DNA of 7,222 bases from Syntrophaceae bacterium. Its GTDB lineage: Bacteria > Desulfobacterota > DTXE01. The notes below the pieces were generated by a model, which saw nothing but the letters and a program-made list of their open reading frames with translations, did no database searches and was not told the DNA's origin. Both the position numbers and the translations under genes were made by a program. Within the stretch, counting starts at the first letter, position 1. Each line of letters begins with the position of its first letter. The stretch covers positions 1 to 7,222 of the forward strand of contig DTXE01000295.1 of NCBI GenBank assembly GCA_012962595.1. The letters are read 5' to 3'. This document shows positions 1 through 6,795 of this stretch, piece after piece.

Positions 1-105
1 CCGGTTATTGCCTCTTTGAATTATGTGGTGGGGATATCCTATACCTACTATCCTTGCTATGCGTGGCATGCGAAGGGTATAATATGAAAGTGAGTGATAG
101 TCCAG

Positions 106-130
106 AAAAATGGGATGTGTCCCTATTTTT
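106..130 (-). terminator. Hairpin terminator downstream of the FmdB-family gene
   Basis: A near-perfect inverted repeat pairs AAAAAT-GGGA with TCCC-(T)-ATTTTT around a TGTG loop, with one bulged T. Read on the minus strand it gives a short GC stem flanked by a T run, 11 nt past the stop codon of the zinc-ribbon gene. Because A and T runs flank both sides it could act in both directions and also stop transcription entering from the left edge. Termination is inferred from structure alone. Confidence 0.6.
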
Positions 131-140
131 AGTGAATTTC

Positions 141-380
141 TTACTTGCTATGGCCGGGAAGATCTATGGTGGTACAGGTTCCCGAAGGACATGACCTGTT
201 GCTAACAACCGGTTGCCTCGACCTACCGCTTCCTGATGCGATATTTACCCGACTCATAACCCTTTCTACTTCTGGACAATCACATTTAGGGCACTTCATT
301 TCAACTGAATCCCCCTTTTTGATGGAAATTAGTTCAAAGAGATGACCACAACCCTGACACCGAAATTCATAAATTGGCAT
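141..380 (-). CDS. FmdB-family zinc-ribbon protein
   Basis: Small 79-residue protein of the FmdB/CxxC-CxxC regulatory family. It opens with the family hallmark MPIYEFRCQGCGHLFE, followed by a second knuckle CPKC. Cys8/Cys11 and Cys30/Cys33 should bind one zinc ion. The tail is polar and Ser/Arg-rich and holds an additional Cys pair (CPSGTC, residues 64-69), like the flexible low-complexity tails common in this family. The name comes from a proposed regulator of formamidase/amidase genes in methylotrophs, but for most members the role is unknown, so none is assigned here. The ATG at 380 is chosen because AAAGGAG lies 7 nt upstream. A longer in-frame TTG start at 428 would add 16 residues not seen in the family and would bury that ribosome binding site. 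The gene appears to be transcribed alone, with its own promoter and a terminator. Confidence 0.85.
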   Translation of the reverse strand: MPIYEFRCQGCGHLFELISIKKGDSVEMKCPKCDCPEVERVMSRVNIASGSGRSRQPVVSNRSCPSGTCTTIDLPGHSK

Positions 381-387
381 AATGTAT

Positions 388-394
388 CTCCTTT
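388..394 (-). promoter_or_regulatory. Ribosome binding site of the FmdB-family gene
   Basis: AAAGGAG on the minus strand, 7 nt before the ATG at 380. It fixes the start at MPIYEF rather than at the upstream in-frame TTG. Confidence 0.8.
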
Positions 395-416
395 GATTTT
401 TTGCTTTCTCATGAAC

Positions 417-445
417 ACTATACAGCAAATCATAAAATATGGGAA
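417..445 (-). promoter_or_regulatory. Candidate sigma-70-type promoter for the FmdB-family gene
   Basis: Minus strand TTCCCA (440-445), a 17-nt spacer, then TATAGT (417-422). Each hexamer fits the sigma-70 consensus in four or more of six positions. Transcription would begin near 410, leaving a leader of about 30 nt that includes the strong ribosome binding site. This is a motif match only. Confidence 0.4.
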
Positions 446-525
446 GCCCGATTTGTCTTATAACCTATTCTATCTTTAGGAGGCTTAGTGCCACTTTCGC
501 TTTTTGTCATGGCCCTTGGTACATC

Positions 526-936
526 TCATTGGGGCCTTTGGCTTTGTTTTTGAAAAGATGTTTTGCCGTTTTTAGGCACTAGATATTTACCCCAGGCTAT
601 GGCTATTAGTTTATTTTCTGTATCCATTACTTTTACGTGGTAGATATAAAGATTTAGCTTCTTGCGAATGATATGAGCCTCTGCAAATAAATCATTCCTG
701 GCCGGTGCCTTGAAGTGTATCTCAAATTCGGCGGTATAGAACCCCCCGTGTGAATATACCGTTCCCAGGGCTACAGCTATGGAAGTGTCTGCCAATGATG
801 AAATAGCACCACCGTGAATAACCCCAGAAGGGTTAGTAAGTTCTGCCTTGTATGGCATCATTATTCGAGCAAAATCTCTTCTGGCTTCCAGGATGGTGAG
901 ACCAAGCAACTTTTCAAAAGGAGCTTTAACTTCCAT
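526..936 (-). CDS. PaaI-family hotdog-fold acyl-CoA thioesterase
   Basis: A 136-residue single hotdog-domain protein, the usual length for PaaI/YbgC-like thioesterases. The diagnostic stretch is NPSGVIHGGAISSLADTS at residues 35-52. Asn35, the His41-Gly42-Gly43 turn and Asp50 match the asparagine, HGG and aspartate of the PaaI active site, where the central helix dipole and the aspartate activate water on the thioester. FKAPAR (75-80) is the conserved strand preceding the last part of the domain. It probably hydrolyses a cytosolic acyl-CoA; the acyl group (phenylacetyl, hydroxybenzoyl or other) cannot be read from sequence. The ATG at 936 is the only reasonable start, since no upstream in-frame start codon occurs before a stop at 979-981. 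No strong Shine-Dalgarno is visible. The gene lies 146 nt upstream of the FmdB-family ATG and diverges from the plus-strand operon. Confidence 0.85.
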   Translation of the reverse strand: MEVKAPFEKLLGLTILEARRDFARIMMPYKAELTNPSGVIHGGAISSLADTSIAVALGTVYSHGGFYTAEFEIHFKAPARNDLFAEAHIIRKKLNLYIYHVKVMDTENKLIAIAWGKYLVPKNGKTSFQKQSQRPQ

Positions 937-1090
937 TGAAAGACATCCAGTCCAAGGTATCTTAAAAACTACTTACGTCTTAGGCTATAATGCCAGAAGG
1001 TTATTTAAGGAAATTTCTTTTGGTGTCCTTAAAAGGGCACATTTAGCATATTACAGGTTACTAAACAAGTGGAAATCCATAAAGGGGATG

Positions 1091-1119
1091 TTGTCAAAAG
1101 GTCAAAAATGTGGTAATAG
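1091..1119 (+). promoter_or_regulatory. Candidate sigma-70-type promoter for the wbpA-rsmD-coaD-LDT run
   Basis: TTGTCA (1091-1096), exactly 17 nt, then TAATAG (1114-1119), lying in the 232-nt divergent gap and followed by about 45 nt of leader before the first ATG. The -35 box is one base off consensus; the -10 box is weaker. A second TATAAT sits at 986-991 with only a poor -35 (TTAAAA, 18-nt spacer). The choice between them is tentative. Confidence 0.4.
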
Positions 1120-1168
1120 CCCGTGAGGCCCAGCATATAGTTAAAAACCTTTTTATGAAAAAGCGGAT

Positions 1169-2482
1169 ATGAAATCATTGATGCAAAAAATCCAACAAAA
1201 AGAGGCCCTGATAGGGGTTATAGGCTTGGGTTATGCAGGCCTACCTTTAGTTCTGAGATTTCTAGAAGCGGGATTTAAGGTAAGAGGATTTGATACAGAT
1301 TATAAAAAAATAGCCAAGCTGGCCAAGGGCCAGGTATATATTAGACACATCCCTTCCAGTAAGATTAATAAGTTCATCAAGACAAAAAGTTTTGAGCCTA
1401 CAAATGACTTTTCCCGATTAAATGAACCAGATTGTCTACTCATCTGTGTTCCTACCCCATTAACTGTGTCTAAAGAGCCTGACCTAACATATATCATCAA
1501 TACCACTGACCAGATTGCGAGACATTTGAAAAGGGGGCAAATTATTTCTCTGGAAAGTACCACCTATCCGGGAACCACTGAAGAGATTTTGCTCCCAAAA
1601 CTTGAAAAAAGTGGACTTAGAGTGGGCCATGACTTTTTCTTGGTTTTTTCACCAGAACGAGAGGATCCTGGGAATGTTAAATTTACATTAAAAAATATTC
1701 CCAAGGTAGTAGGTGGAATAACCCCTAGGTGTGGAGAGATAGGAAAAGCTTTATATCAACAAGTTGTGGATCAGGTAATAACGGTTTCTTCTGCTAGGTC
1801 TGCTGAACTCACCAAGCTTTTAGAAAACATTTACCGGGCAGTTAACATCGCCTTGGTTAACGAACTAAAGATGCTTTCCGATCGGATGGACATTGATATT
1901 TGGGAAGTGATTGAGGCGGCCTCCACCAAACCCTTTGGTTTCACCCCTTTCTATCCTGGACCGGGATTGGGTGGCCACTGTATTCCTGTGGACCCCTTCT
2001 ATCTGGCCTGGAAGGCCAAACAATTTGATTTTACCAATCGGTTTATCGAACTGGCCGGGGAGGTAAATACCTCTATTCCTTATTATGTGGTTTCAAAAAT
2101 CTCAGACGCCTTGAACGGGAGAGGCAAGAGCGTCAAACATAGCAAAATCCTCATCCTGGGAGTAGCTTATAAGAAAGATATAGACGATATTCGAGAATCT
2201 CCGGCCCTAAAAATCATGGAGCTTTTGATTGAAAAAGGGGCCCAGGTGCTATACAACGATCCCTATATACCCAGACTTCATAAGATGAGACGGTATGATT
2301 TTGGAATGGCTTCTCTTAAACTGTCCGAAAAACTGTTGAGTCAGATGGATGCAGTTGTCATTGTTACAGACCATACTGTCTATGACTACAGTTGGATTGT
2401 GAAGTATGCCTCTCTCATTATCGACACCCGAAATGCCACCAAAGGGATCACCCAAGGGAGGAAGAAAATAATCAAGGCTTGA
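1169..2482 (+). CDS. wbpA: UDP-N-acetyl-D-glucosamine 6-dehydrogenase (WbpA-type)
   Basis: Cytosolic NAD-dependent nucleotide-sugar dehydrogenase, 437 residues, a normal length for the UDP-glucose/GDP-mannose dehydrogenase family. The N-terminal Rossmann fold carries GLGYAG (19-24). SPEREDPG (161-168) supplies the substrate-side glutamate. The central helix has Lys216 and Asn220. The catalytic cysteine is Cys271 in GGHCIPVDPFYLAWKA, and the C-terminal UDP-binding domain has GVAYKKDIDDIRESPA (331-346). The IPVDPFYL and AYKKDIDD wording is typical of enzymes acting on UDP-GlcNAc (WbpA/WbpO-like) rather than UDP-glucose dehydrogenases, so the likely reaction is four-electron oxidation of UDP-GlcNAc to UDP-GlcNAcA for surface polysaccharide. 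UDP-ManNAc or UDP-GalNAc as substrate cannot be excluded. It heads a tight operon; no other sugar gene is in the window. The ATG at 1169 has only a weak upstream GCGGA, and an in-frame ATG at 1181 is possible. Confidence 0.85.
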   Translation: MKSLMQKIQQKEALIGVIGLGYAGLPLVLRFLEAGFKVRGFDTDYKKIAKLAKGQVYIRHIPSSKINKFIKTKSFEPTNDFSRLNEPDCLLICVPTPLTVSKEPDLTYIINTTDQIARHLKRGQIISLESTTYPGTTEEILLPKLEKSGLRVGHDFFLVFSPEREDPGNVKFTLKNIPKVVGGITPRCGEIGKALYQQVVDQVITVSSARSAELTKLLENIYRAVNIALVNELKMLSDRMDIDIWEVIEAASTKPFGFTPFYPGPGLGGHCIPVDPFYLAWKAKQFDFTNRFIELAGEVNTSIPYYVVSKISDALNGRGKSVKHSKILILGVAYKKDIDDIRESPALKIMELLIEKGAQVLYNDPYIPRLHKMRRYDFGMASLKLSEKLLSQMDAVVIVTDHTVYDYSWIVKYASLIIDTRNATKGITQGRKKIIKA

Positions 2483-2497
2483 AGAGAAAGAAAACCA

Positions 2498-3052
2498 TTG
2501 CGTGTAATTAGTGGCAGACTCAAGGGGAGGAAGCTAACATCCATCAGAGGCTATGGAATTCGACCCACTTCAGACAAGGTAAAGGAATCCATTTTTGATA
2601 TTTTAGGAAATGATTTTGATGGAAGGGTAGTGCTTGATCTTTTTGCTGGAACGGGTAGCTTGGGCATTGAGGCCTTGAGTCGTGGAGCACAGGTAGCGGT
2701 ATTCGTAGACACACACCCACACTCTATAGCTGTTATCAAGAAAAATCTGCTGGAACTTGGGCTTCTCAATTGTGCCAAGATATTTAAAAGGAGCCCTTTG
2801 AAGGGATTAAAATTTTTGAAAAAAATAAGTCTAAACTTTGACTTTATATTTTTGGATCCTCCTTATGGAAAAGGGTTTGTGGATAATACCTTAAAAATTA
2901 TCTCCCAAAGTGGGATCATCATGCCTACCACCTTAGTGGTGGCAGAACACTCAGTTAGAGAAGTTGTTACACCCAGGGTAGGAACCCTATTACTGAAAGA
3001 TCAGAGGAAGTATGGTAAAACCCTTATCTCATTTTTTCAGGGGGAGAGGTAG
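2498..3052 (+). CDS. rsmD: 16S rRNA (guanine966-N2)-methyltransferase RsmD
   Basis: A 184-residue SAM-dependent methyltransferase of the RsmD/YhhF family, which methylates N2 of G966 in 16S rRNA on the assembling small subunit. Family signatures are MRVISGRLKGRKL at the N-terminus, IRPTSDKVKESIFDIL (21-36), the SAM-binding loop DLFAGTGSLGIEALSRGA (47-64) and the catalytic DPPY at 120-123 in FIFLDPPYGKG. Length matches the family. The start is a TTG at 2498: it begins exactly at the conserved MRVI and no ATG or GTG is available nearby. The upstream purine stretch GAAGAGAAAG is a poor Shine-Dalgarno, so initiation may lean on readthrough of ribosomes from wbpA, whose stop lies 15 nt upstream. 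It precedes coaD by 18 nt, a pairing seen in many bacteria, which supports the call. Confidence 0.93.
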   Translation: MRVISGRLKGRKLTSIRGYGIRPTSDKVKESIFDILGNDFDGRVVLDLFAGTGSLGIEALSRGAQVAVFVDTHPHSIAVIKKNLLELGLLNCAKIFKRSPLKGLKFLKKISLNFDFIFLDPPYGKGFVDNTLKIISQSGIIMPTTLVVAEHSVREVVTPRVGTLLLKDQRKYGKTLISFFQGER

Positions 3053-3058
3053 GAAGTT

Positions 3059-3064
3059 GAGGGG
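3059..3064 (+). promoter_or_regulatory. Ribosome binding site deciding the coaD start
   Basis: GAGGGG with 6 nt to the ATG at 3071. An in-frame TTG at 3068 is only 3 nt from this site, so the ATG is preferred. Confidence 0.65.
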
Positions 3065-3070
3065 TATTTG

Positions 3071-3568
3071 ATGGAAAAGATCGCAGTTTATCCTGGCTCT
3101 TTTGATCCTATTACCAATGGGCATGTAAGCCTTGTGAAAAGGGCACTTCAGATCTTCGACAAGATTATTATTGCAGTGGCGTCAAACCCTGAAAAGAGGC
3201 CATTTTTTACTCTGGATGAAAGGCTTGAGATGGTCAGCAAATCGCTCGAGGATTATCCTAACGTTATAATAAAGAGCTTTGACGGCCTTTTGGTGGAATT
3301 TGTGGAAAAGTGTAATTCCAATATTATCTTAAGGGGATTGCGTGCTGTTTCGGATTTCGAATATGAATTCCAACTGGCACTCATGAATAGACGACTGAAT
3401 CGAAAAATTCAATCCGTCTTCTTAATGACTGATTATAGATGGCTTTACCTCAGCTCTACCATAATTAAGGAAGCCGCTAAGTTGGGTGGGCCCATTGAGG
3501 GGTTGGTTCCCGATATAGTGGAAAGAAAGCTGAGAGAAAAGTTTGGTGCCAAAATTAATACCCAATAG
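3071..3568 (+). CDS. coaD: Phosphopantetheine adenylyltransferase CoaD
   Basis: Catalyses the penultimate step of coenzyme A synthesis, transferring AMP from ATP to 4'-phosphopantetheine to give dephospho-CoA and pyrophosphate. The 165 residues match the usual bacterial size of about 160. The nucleotidyltransferase motif is YPGSFDPITNGH (7-18), with the T/HxGH signature as TNGH and His18 as the catalytic histidine. RGLRAVSDFEYEFQ (88-101) lines the substrate pocket. LSSTIIKE (127-134) is the ISSTxxR/K-type loop that binds the ATP phosphates. All expected elements are intact. The ATG at 3071 gives MEKIAVYPGSF, the normal start for the family, and has GAGGGG 6 nt upstream. It is the third gene of the plus-strand run, and the start of the next gene overlaps its last codons. 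Confidence 0.95.
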   Translation: MEKIAVYPGSFDPITNGHVSLVKRALQIFDKIIIAVASNPEKRPFFTLDERLEMVSKSLEDYPNVIIKSFDGLLVEFVEKCNSNIILRGLRAVSDFEYEFQLALMNRRLNRKIQSVFLMTDYRWLYLSSTIIKEAAKLGGPIEGLVPDIVERKLREKFGAKINTQ

Positions 3569-4475
3569 TAAAGCCCCCATTGCCATCGTTATATGCCTTG
3601 CACTGCTGATAACCTATAAAACTAACTTGGTTTATGGGGCAGCCTTTTCTTATAAGCTTCCTGATAATTCCTTGGGGATAGATCCAAAGGCCGTCACAGT
3701 AGTGGGGATGTTTCAATACTATTGTCCCAAAAAGGAAGATACCCTTTTGGATATTGCTCGAAAATTCGACCTGGGATTCCACGAGCTTACTTCCTTGTAT
3801 CCAGATATGGATCCCTGGCTTCCTCCCGAAGGTTCAAAACTCCTTATCCCTACATGTTGGATTTTACCGGAGACAAAGAGGGGCGGGATAGTAGTCAATG
3901 TGCCTGAAATGCGACTTTATCTATTCCTCAATTCTATTCATATGGTTACATCCTTTCCCATAGGTTTGGGGGATCCAGAGTGGGTAACCCCTGTAGGACT
4001 TTTTTTTGTAGAAGGAAAGCGAACAAATCCCACATGGCACATTCCTGAAAGCCTACAAGAGGAGTATGGAATGACATCCATGCCTCCAGGTCCTAATAAT
4101 CCACTAGGAACCCATTGTCTGAACCTTTCACCAGGAGACTATAGAATCCATGGCACACATCAACCCTGGGGTGTGGGCCGTTTGGTCAGTCATGGGTGTA
4201 TTAGGCTTTACCCAGAAGATATTGCCAAACTATACAAACTTGTAGCTATCGGAACCCCGGTAGAGATTATCTATGAGCCTGTGAAGGTAGGTTTTAAGGG
4301 TGGCAGAATTTTTATAGAGGTTCACCGCGATATTTATAACAGAATACCTAATCTCTTACAGTATACTATTGATAAGATAAGCGCTAAAGGTTTAAGATAT
4401 AGAGTAGATTCAAAAAAGGTCATCTCAGCAGTTAGCAAAAAAGAGGGGATACCTGTAGATGTTACCCAGGATTAA
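3546..4475 (+). CDS. Exported LysM and YkuD L,D-transpeptidase
   Basis: Periplasmic peptidoglycan enzyme of 309 residues. The N-terminus has Lys3/Lys9, a hydrophobic core (about 11-24) and a plausible signal-peptidase site after LVYG. A LysM-like module follows (about 55-103, with DTLLDIARKFDL and LLIP), which would hold the protein on glycan. The YkuD domain (about 112-243) contains HGTH (202-205) and SHGCIRLY (216-223), with Cys219 the acylated nucleophile and His202/His218 in the catalytic site. Family members make 3-3 meso-DAP cross-links or attach proteins to peptidoglycan; which applies here is not decidable. A 65-residue tail of unknown role ends the protein. The start must lie inside coaD: GTG at 3546 or TTG at 3543 are the only starts that keep the signal peptide, so 23 or 26 nt overlap and translational coupling is likely. 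Cys60 and Cys104 flank the LysM module and could form a disulfide (inference). Confidence 0.88.
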   Translation: MPKLIPNSKAPIAIVICLALLITYKTNLVYGAAFSYKLPDNSLGIDPKAVTVVGMFQYYCPKKEDTLLDIARKFDLGFHELTSLYPDMDPWLPPEGSKLLIPTCWILPETKRGGIVVNVPEMRLYLFLNSIHMVTSFPIGLGDPEWVTPVGLFFVEGKRTNPTWHIPESLQEEYGMTSMPPGPNNPLGTHCLNLSPGDYRIHGTHQPWGVGRLVSHGCIRLYPEDIAKLYKLVAIGTPVEIIYEPVKVGFKGGRIFIEVHRDIYNRIPNLLQYTIDKISAKGLRYRVDSKKVISAVSKKEGIPVDVTQD

Positions 4476-4482
4476 AAGTATG

Positions 4483-4935
4483 CTATCTCCTGCGTCTTAT
4501 GATTCTCTCAATTTCCCTTTCCTCTGCCTTCCTCTTTAAGTCTTCCCTTTTATCATGGAGTTTTTTTCCTTTTGCAAGTGCTAACTCTACCTTAGCCTTT
4601 CCATCCCTGAAATAAAGTTTAAGAGGAATCAAAGAATATCCTCTTTCCCTGGTTTTACCAAAAAGACGTCTTATCTCTTTTTTGTGAAGCAATAACTTTC
4701 GAGCCTTGGTGGGGTCGACATTCTCTTCAGATGAATAAGGATATGGGCTGATATGGGCATTTATCAAAAAGGCCTCACCCCAGGATATCTTTGCATAGCT
4801 GTCATTTATACTGGCCTTCCCCATCCTTAAGGATTTGACCTCAGAGCCTATTAATACTAACCCGGCTTCGAAGGTCTCTTCAATATGATAGTCATGTGCA
4901 GCCCTTTTATTTTGGCATATTAACTTAATAGATAT
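4483..4935 (-). CDS. smpB: SsrA (tmRNA)-binding protein SmpB, probable ATA start
   Basis: Partner of tmRNA in trans-translation: it delivers tmRNA to stalled ribosomes and its C-terminal tail occupies the empty mRNA channel. Conserved features, counted from the chosen start, are KLICQNKRAAHDY (4-16), LIGSEVKSLRMGKAS (28-42), the RGYSLIPLKLYF strand (98-109) and AKGKKLHDKRED (121-132). A strongly basic tail ends in RIIRRRR. At 150 residues the length is normal. The start is unusual. SmpB proteins typically begin M-x-x-KLIC, and that position is an ATA codon (4933-4935) with a perfect AAGGAGG 5 nt upstream. A conventional caller would choose GTG at 4962 (159 residues), but this adds LLAIKEAV, has no ribosome binding site and places the AAGGAGG inside the coding region. 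The gene lies 67 nt after ptsI on the same strand and converges with the transpeptidase, 7 nt apart. Gene identity is secure; the start is inferred. Confidence 0.93.
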   Translation of the reverse strand: MSIKLICQNKRAAHDYHIEETFEAGLVLIGSEVKSLRMGKASINDSYAKISWGEAFLINAHISPYPYSSEENVDPTKARKLLLHKKEIRRLFGKTRERGYSLIPLKLYFRDGKAKVELALAKGKKLHDKREDLKRKAEEREIERIIRRRR

Positions 4936-4940
4936 GACAG

Positions 4941-4947
4941 CCTCCTT
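4941..4947 (-). promoter_or_regulatory. Perfect Shine-Dalgarno in front of the smpB ATA codon
   Basis: AAGGAGG on the minus strand with 5 nt to the ATA at 4935-4933. It is the best ribosome binding site in the window, and it would lie within the coding sequence if translation began at the upstream GTG (4962) or TTG (4956). Confidence 0.6.
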
Positions 4948-5002
4948 AATAGCCAAAAGCACAAAGTATAGGGTTAAAATATTTGCCCCAAGCTATACAT
5001 GC

Positions 5003-6787
5003 TCAATCAGGCAATACATTATCTTTCGACGGAAAATCCTCTGGGAATCTCCGACTCACCTCATACCTTACAAATTCTTTAATTTGAGATACCTCGGTAA
5101 GGCTAAGCAACTTGTCAAGAAATTCCTTTGATTCCTTAACACTAGTACTTCTCATCATTCTTTTAACCTTGGGTATACAAAAGGCGTTCATACTCAATTC
5201 ATCTAACCCCAAGCCCAGGAGGATAGGTACATAGGCAGGTTCACCGGCCATTTCTCCACACATCGCAACTTCTATACCTGCCCCATGCCCAGCTTCTACT
5301 ACCCTCTTGACCATTCGTAGGATGGCGGGATGAAGAGGCTCATACATATGGGCCACATGTTCATTTACCCTATCGATGGCCAGGGTATATTGTATAAGGT
5401 CATTGGTACCTATGCTAAAGAAATCAACCTCTTTGGCAAGCACATCCGCTAAGACTACTGCAGAGGGTACCTCTATCATAGCCCCTATCTTAAGTCCTTT
5501 ATCAAAAGGAATATCCTCGGATTCCAATTCCTCCTGAATTTTACGTAAGATATTTTTTACTTCCATCAATTCAGAAAGACCTGAAATCATAGGAAACATG
5601 ATTCTAACATTTCCGTATGCACTAGCCCGTAGAATGGCTCTAAGCTGGGTTTTAAAAACGTCTTCATGTCGTAGGCAGAGCCGGATGGACCGTAGCCCTA
5701 AAGCGGGATTAATTTCTTGTACCATCTCAGAGGTGGTAAATTTATCACAACCCATGTCTAATGTCCTTATGGTAACCGGATGAGGATGCATTATCTTCAC
5801 TACGTCCCTGTAATTAGTAAATAGCAATTCCTCAGATGGCCGTTCTTTCCGATTCAAATAGAGAAATTCCGTTCTGTAGAGACCTATACCTTCTGCACCA
5901 TGGTTTAAGACCGATGCTGCTTCGTCAATAAACTCAATATTGGCGTATATCTTTATCCTGGTATGGTCTACCGTCTCGGCCGGCAAATAGCTATACTTTA
6001 AGGCCTGATCACGATAGACTCGATACTCACCCTGTTTAGTATAATAGTCGGTCAGTGTCTCATCATCGGGATCCAAAATTACCAGTCCAGCCTCCCCATC
6101 AATAATTACCATGTTGCCATTGGTAAGATCTTGAGTCGCCGACTCTACACCTACTACCGCAGGAATTTCCAGAGACCGAGCCATAATGGCAGTATGTGAA
6201 GTTCTGCCTCCAATTTCCGTAATAAAACCCATAACCTTGCTTACCTCCATCTGTGTGGCATCAGCAGGGGTAAGGTCATGTGCCACCACGATAACAGGTT
6301 CGTTGATGTCGGCAATACTTTGGAATCTCTTCCCTGCTAGATTCCATAAAACTCTCTCGGTGGCATACTCTATATCGCTAATTCTACTTCGGATATACTC
6401 ATCATCAATTTTCTCGAAGACCTGTTTTACATTGTTTACCGATTTTTTTAAGGCCCATTCGGCATTAATCTGCTCCTCTTCTATAGTCTTCAAGGTACGA
6501 TTAAAGATCATCTTATCTTTTAATATCAATAACTGACCATCAATGATATAGGAATGGCTTTTAATCTCATCAGGCATTTGTTTTTTGATTTTTAAAAGTT
6601 GCTCTTCCGAATTTGCTACTGCCTCCTTAAAGCGCTCCATCTCGGTAGGTATTTGAGATATATCAATGAGGTATTGATGAACTATCTTCATCTTTTTTCG
6701 TTCCATATGGTAAGCCCTGCCTATAGCGATACCAGGCGAGGCTGCTATGCCCTTTAATATCTTCTGTTTTTTATATCCTAAAGTCAT
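5003..6787 (-). CDS. ptsI: Phosphoenolpyruvate-protein phosphotransferase (PTS enzyme I)
   Basis: First enzyme of the phosphotransferase relay: it autophosphorylates from PEP and passes the phosphate to HPr in the cytosol. At 594 residues it is slightly longer than E. coli enzyme I. Domains are the N-terminal HPr-binding region (about 9-130), the swivelling phosphohistidine domain with GGRTSHTAIMARS and His198, and the PEP-binding barrel (about 255-545). Barrel residues visible are Arg305 in GLYRTEF, Arg341 in RTLDMG, Glu439 in MIEVPSA, Asn462/Asp463 in GTNDLIQY and Cys510 in MCGEMAGEP, the catalytic acid. RTLDMGCDK has Cys347 where RT(L/M)DIGGDK is usual. The ATG at 6787 is chosen because GAGGGG lies 8 nt upstream and MTLGYKKQKILKGIAASPG fits the family. 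An ATG at 6835 would add 16 residues without a good ribosome binding site. No HPr or sugar permease is in view, so a regulatory or incomplete PTS is possible. It is probably co-transcribed with smpB. Confidence 0.93.
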   Translation of the reverse strand: MTLGYKKQKILKGIAASPGIAIGRAYHMERKKMKIVHQYLIDISQIPTEMERFKEAVANSEEQLLKIKKQMPDEIKSHSYIIDGQLLILKDKMIFNRTLKTIEEEQINAEWALKKSVNNVKQVFEKIDDEYIRSRISDIEYATERVLWNLAGKRFQSIADINEPVIVVAHDLTPADATQMEVSKVMGFITEIGGRTSHTAIMARSLEIPAVVGVESATQDLTNGNMVIIDGEAGLVILDPDDETLTDYYTKQGEYRVYRDQALKYSYLPAETVDHTRIKIYANIEFIDEAASVLNHGAEGIGLYRTEFLYLNRKERPSEELLFTNYRDVVKIMHPHPVTIRTLDMGCDKFTTSEMVQEINPALGLRSIRLCLRHEDVFKTQLRAILRASAYGNVRIMFPMISGLSELMEVKNILRKIQEELESEDIPFDKGLKIGAMIEVPSAVVLADVLAKEVDFFSIGTNDLIQYTLAIDRVNEHVAHMYEPLHPAILRMVKRVVEAGHGAGIEVAMCGEMAGEPAYVPILLGLGLDELSMNAFCIPKVKRMMRSTSVKESKEFLDKLLSLTEVSQIKEFVRYEVSRRFPEDFPSKDNVLPD

Positions 6788-6795
6788 CAGATAAT

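Noticed and set aside
1..105. Open frames entering from the left edge (plus frame 1 ends at 85-87; frame 3 runs to about 194) and a TATAAT at 78-83
   Set aside because: The fragments have no recognisable motif, frame 3 runs antisense into the zinc-ribbon gene, and the TATAAT has only a TTGCTA -35 at 18 nt and leads straight into the hairpin at 106-130. No gene or promoter can be supported.
145..345. 66-residue plus-strand open frame
   Set aside because: Fully antisense to the FmdB-family gene, whose Cys motifs and ribosome binding site are clear.
848..1126. 92-residue plus-strand open frame
   Set aside because: Its first third is antisense to the thioesterase N-terminus and the rest covers the divergent promoter gap. 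It has no domain signature and no ribosome binding site.
4476..4482. Search for a terminator between the convergent transpeptidase and smpB genes
   Set aside because: Only 7 nt separate the stop codons and no hairpin with a T run is visible on either side. Transcripts may overlap or end by Rho, but no site can be annotated.
4934..5131. 65-residue plus-strand open frame across the smpB-ptsI junction
   Set aside because: Antisense to the smpB ribosome binding site and the ptsI C-terminus; low-complexity translation without family resemblance.
6186..6536. 116-residue plus-strand open frame
   Set aside because: Antisense to the phosphohistidine domain region of ptsI; the hydrophobic translation is a reading-frame shadow.
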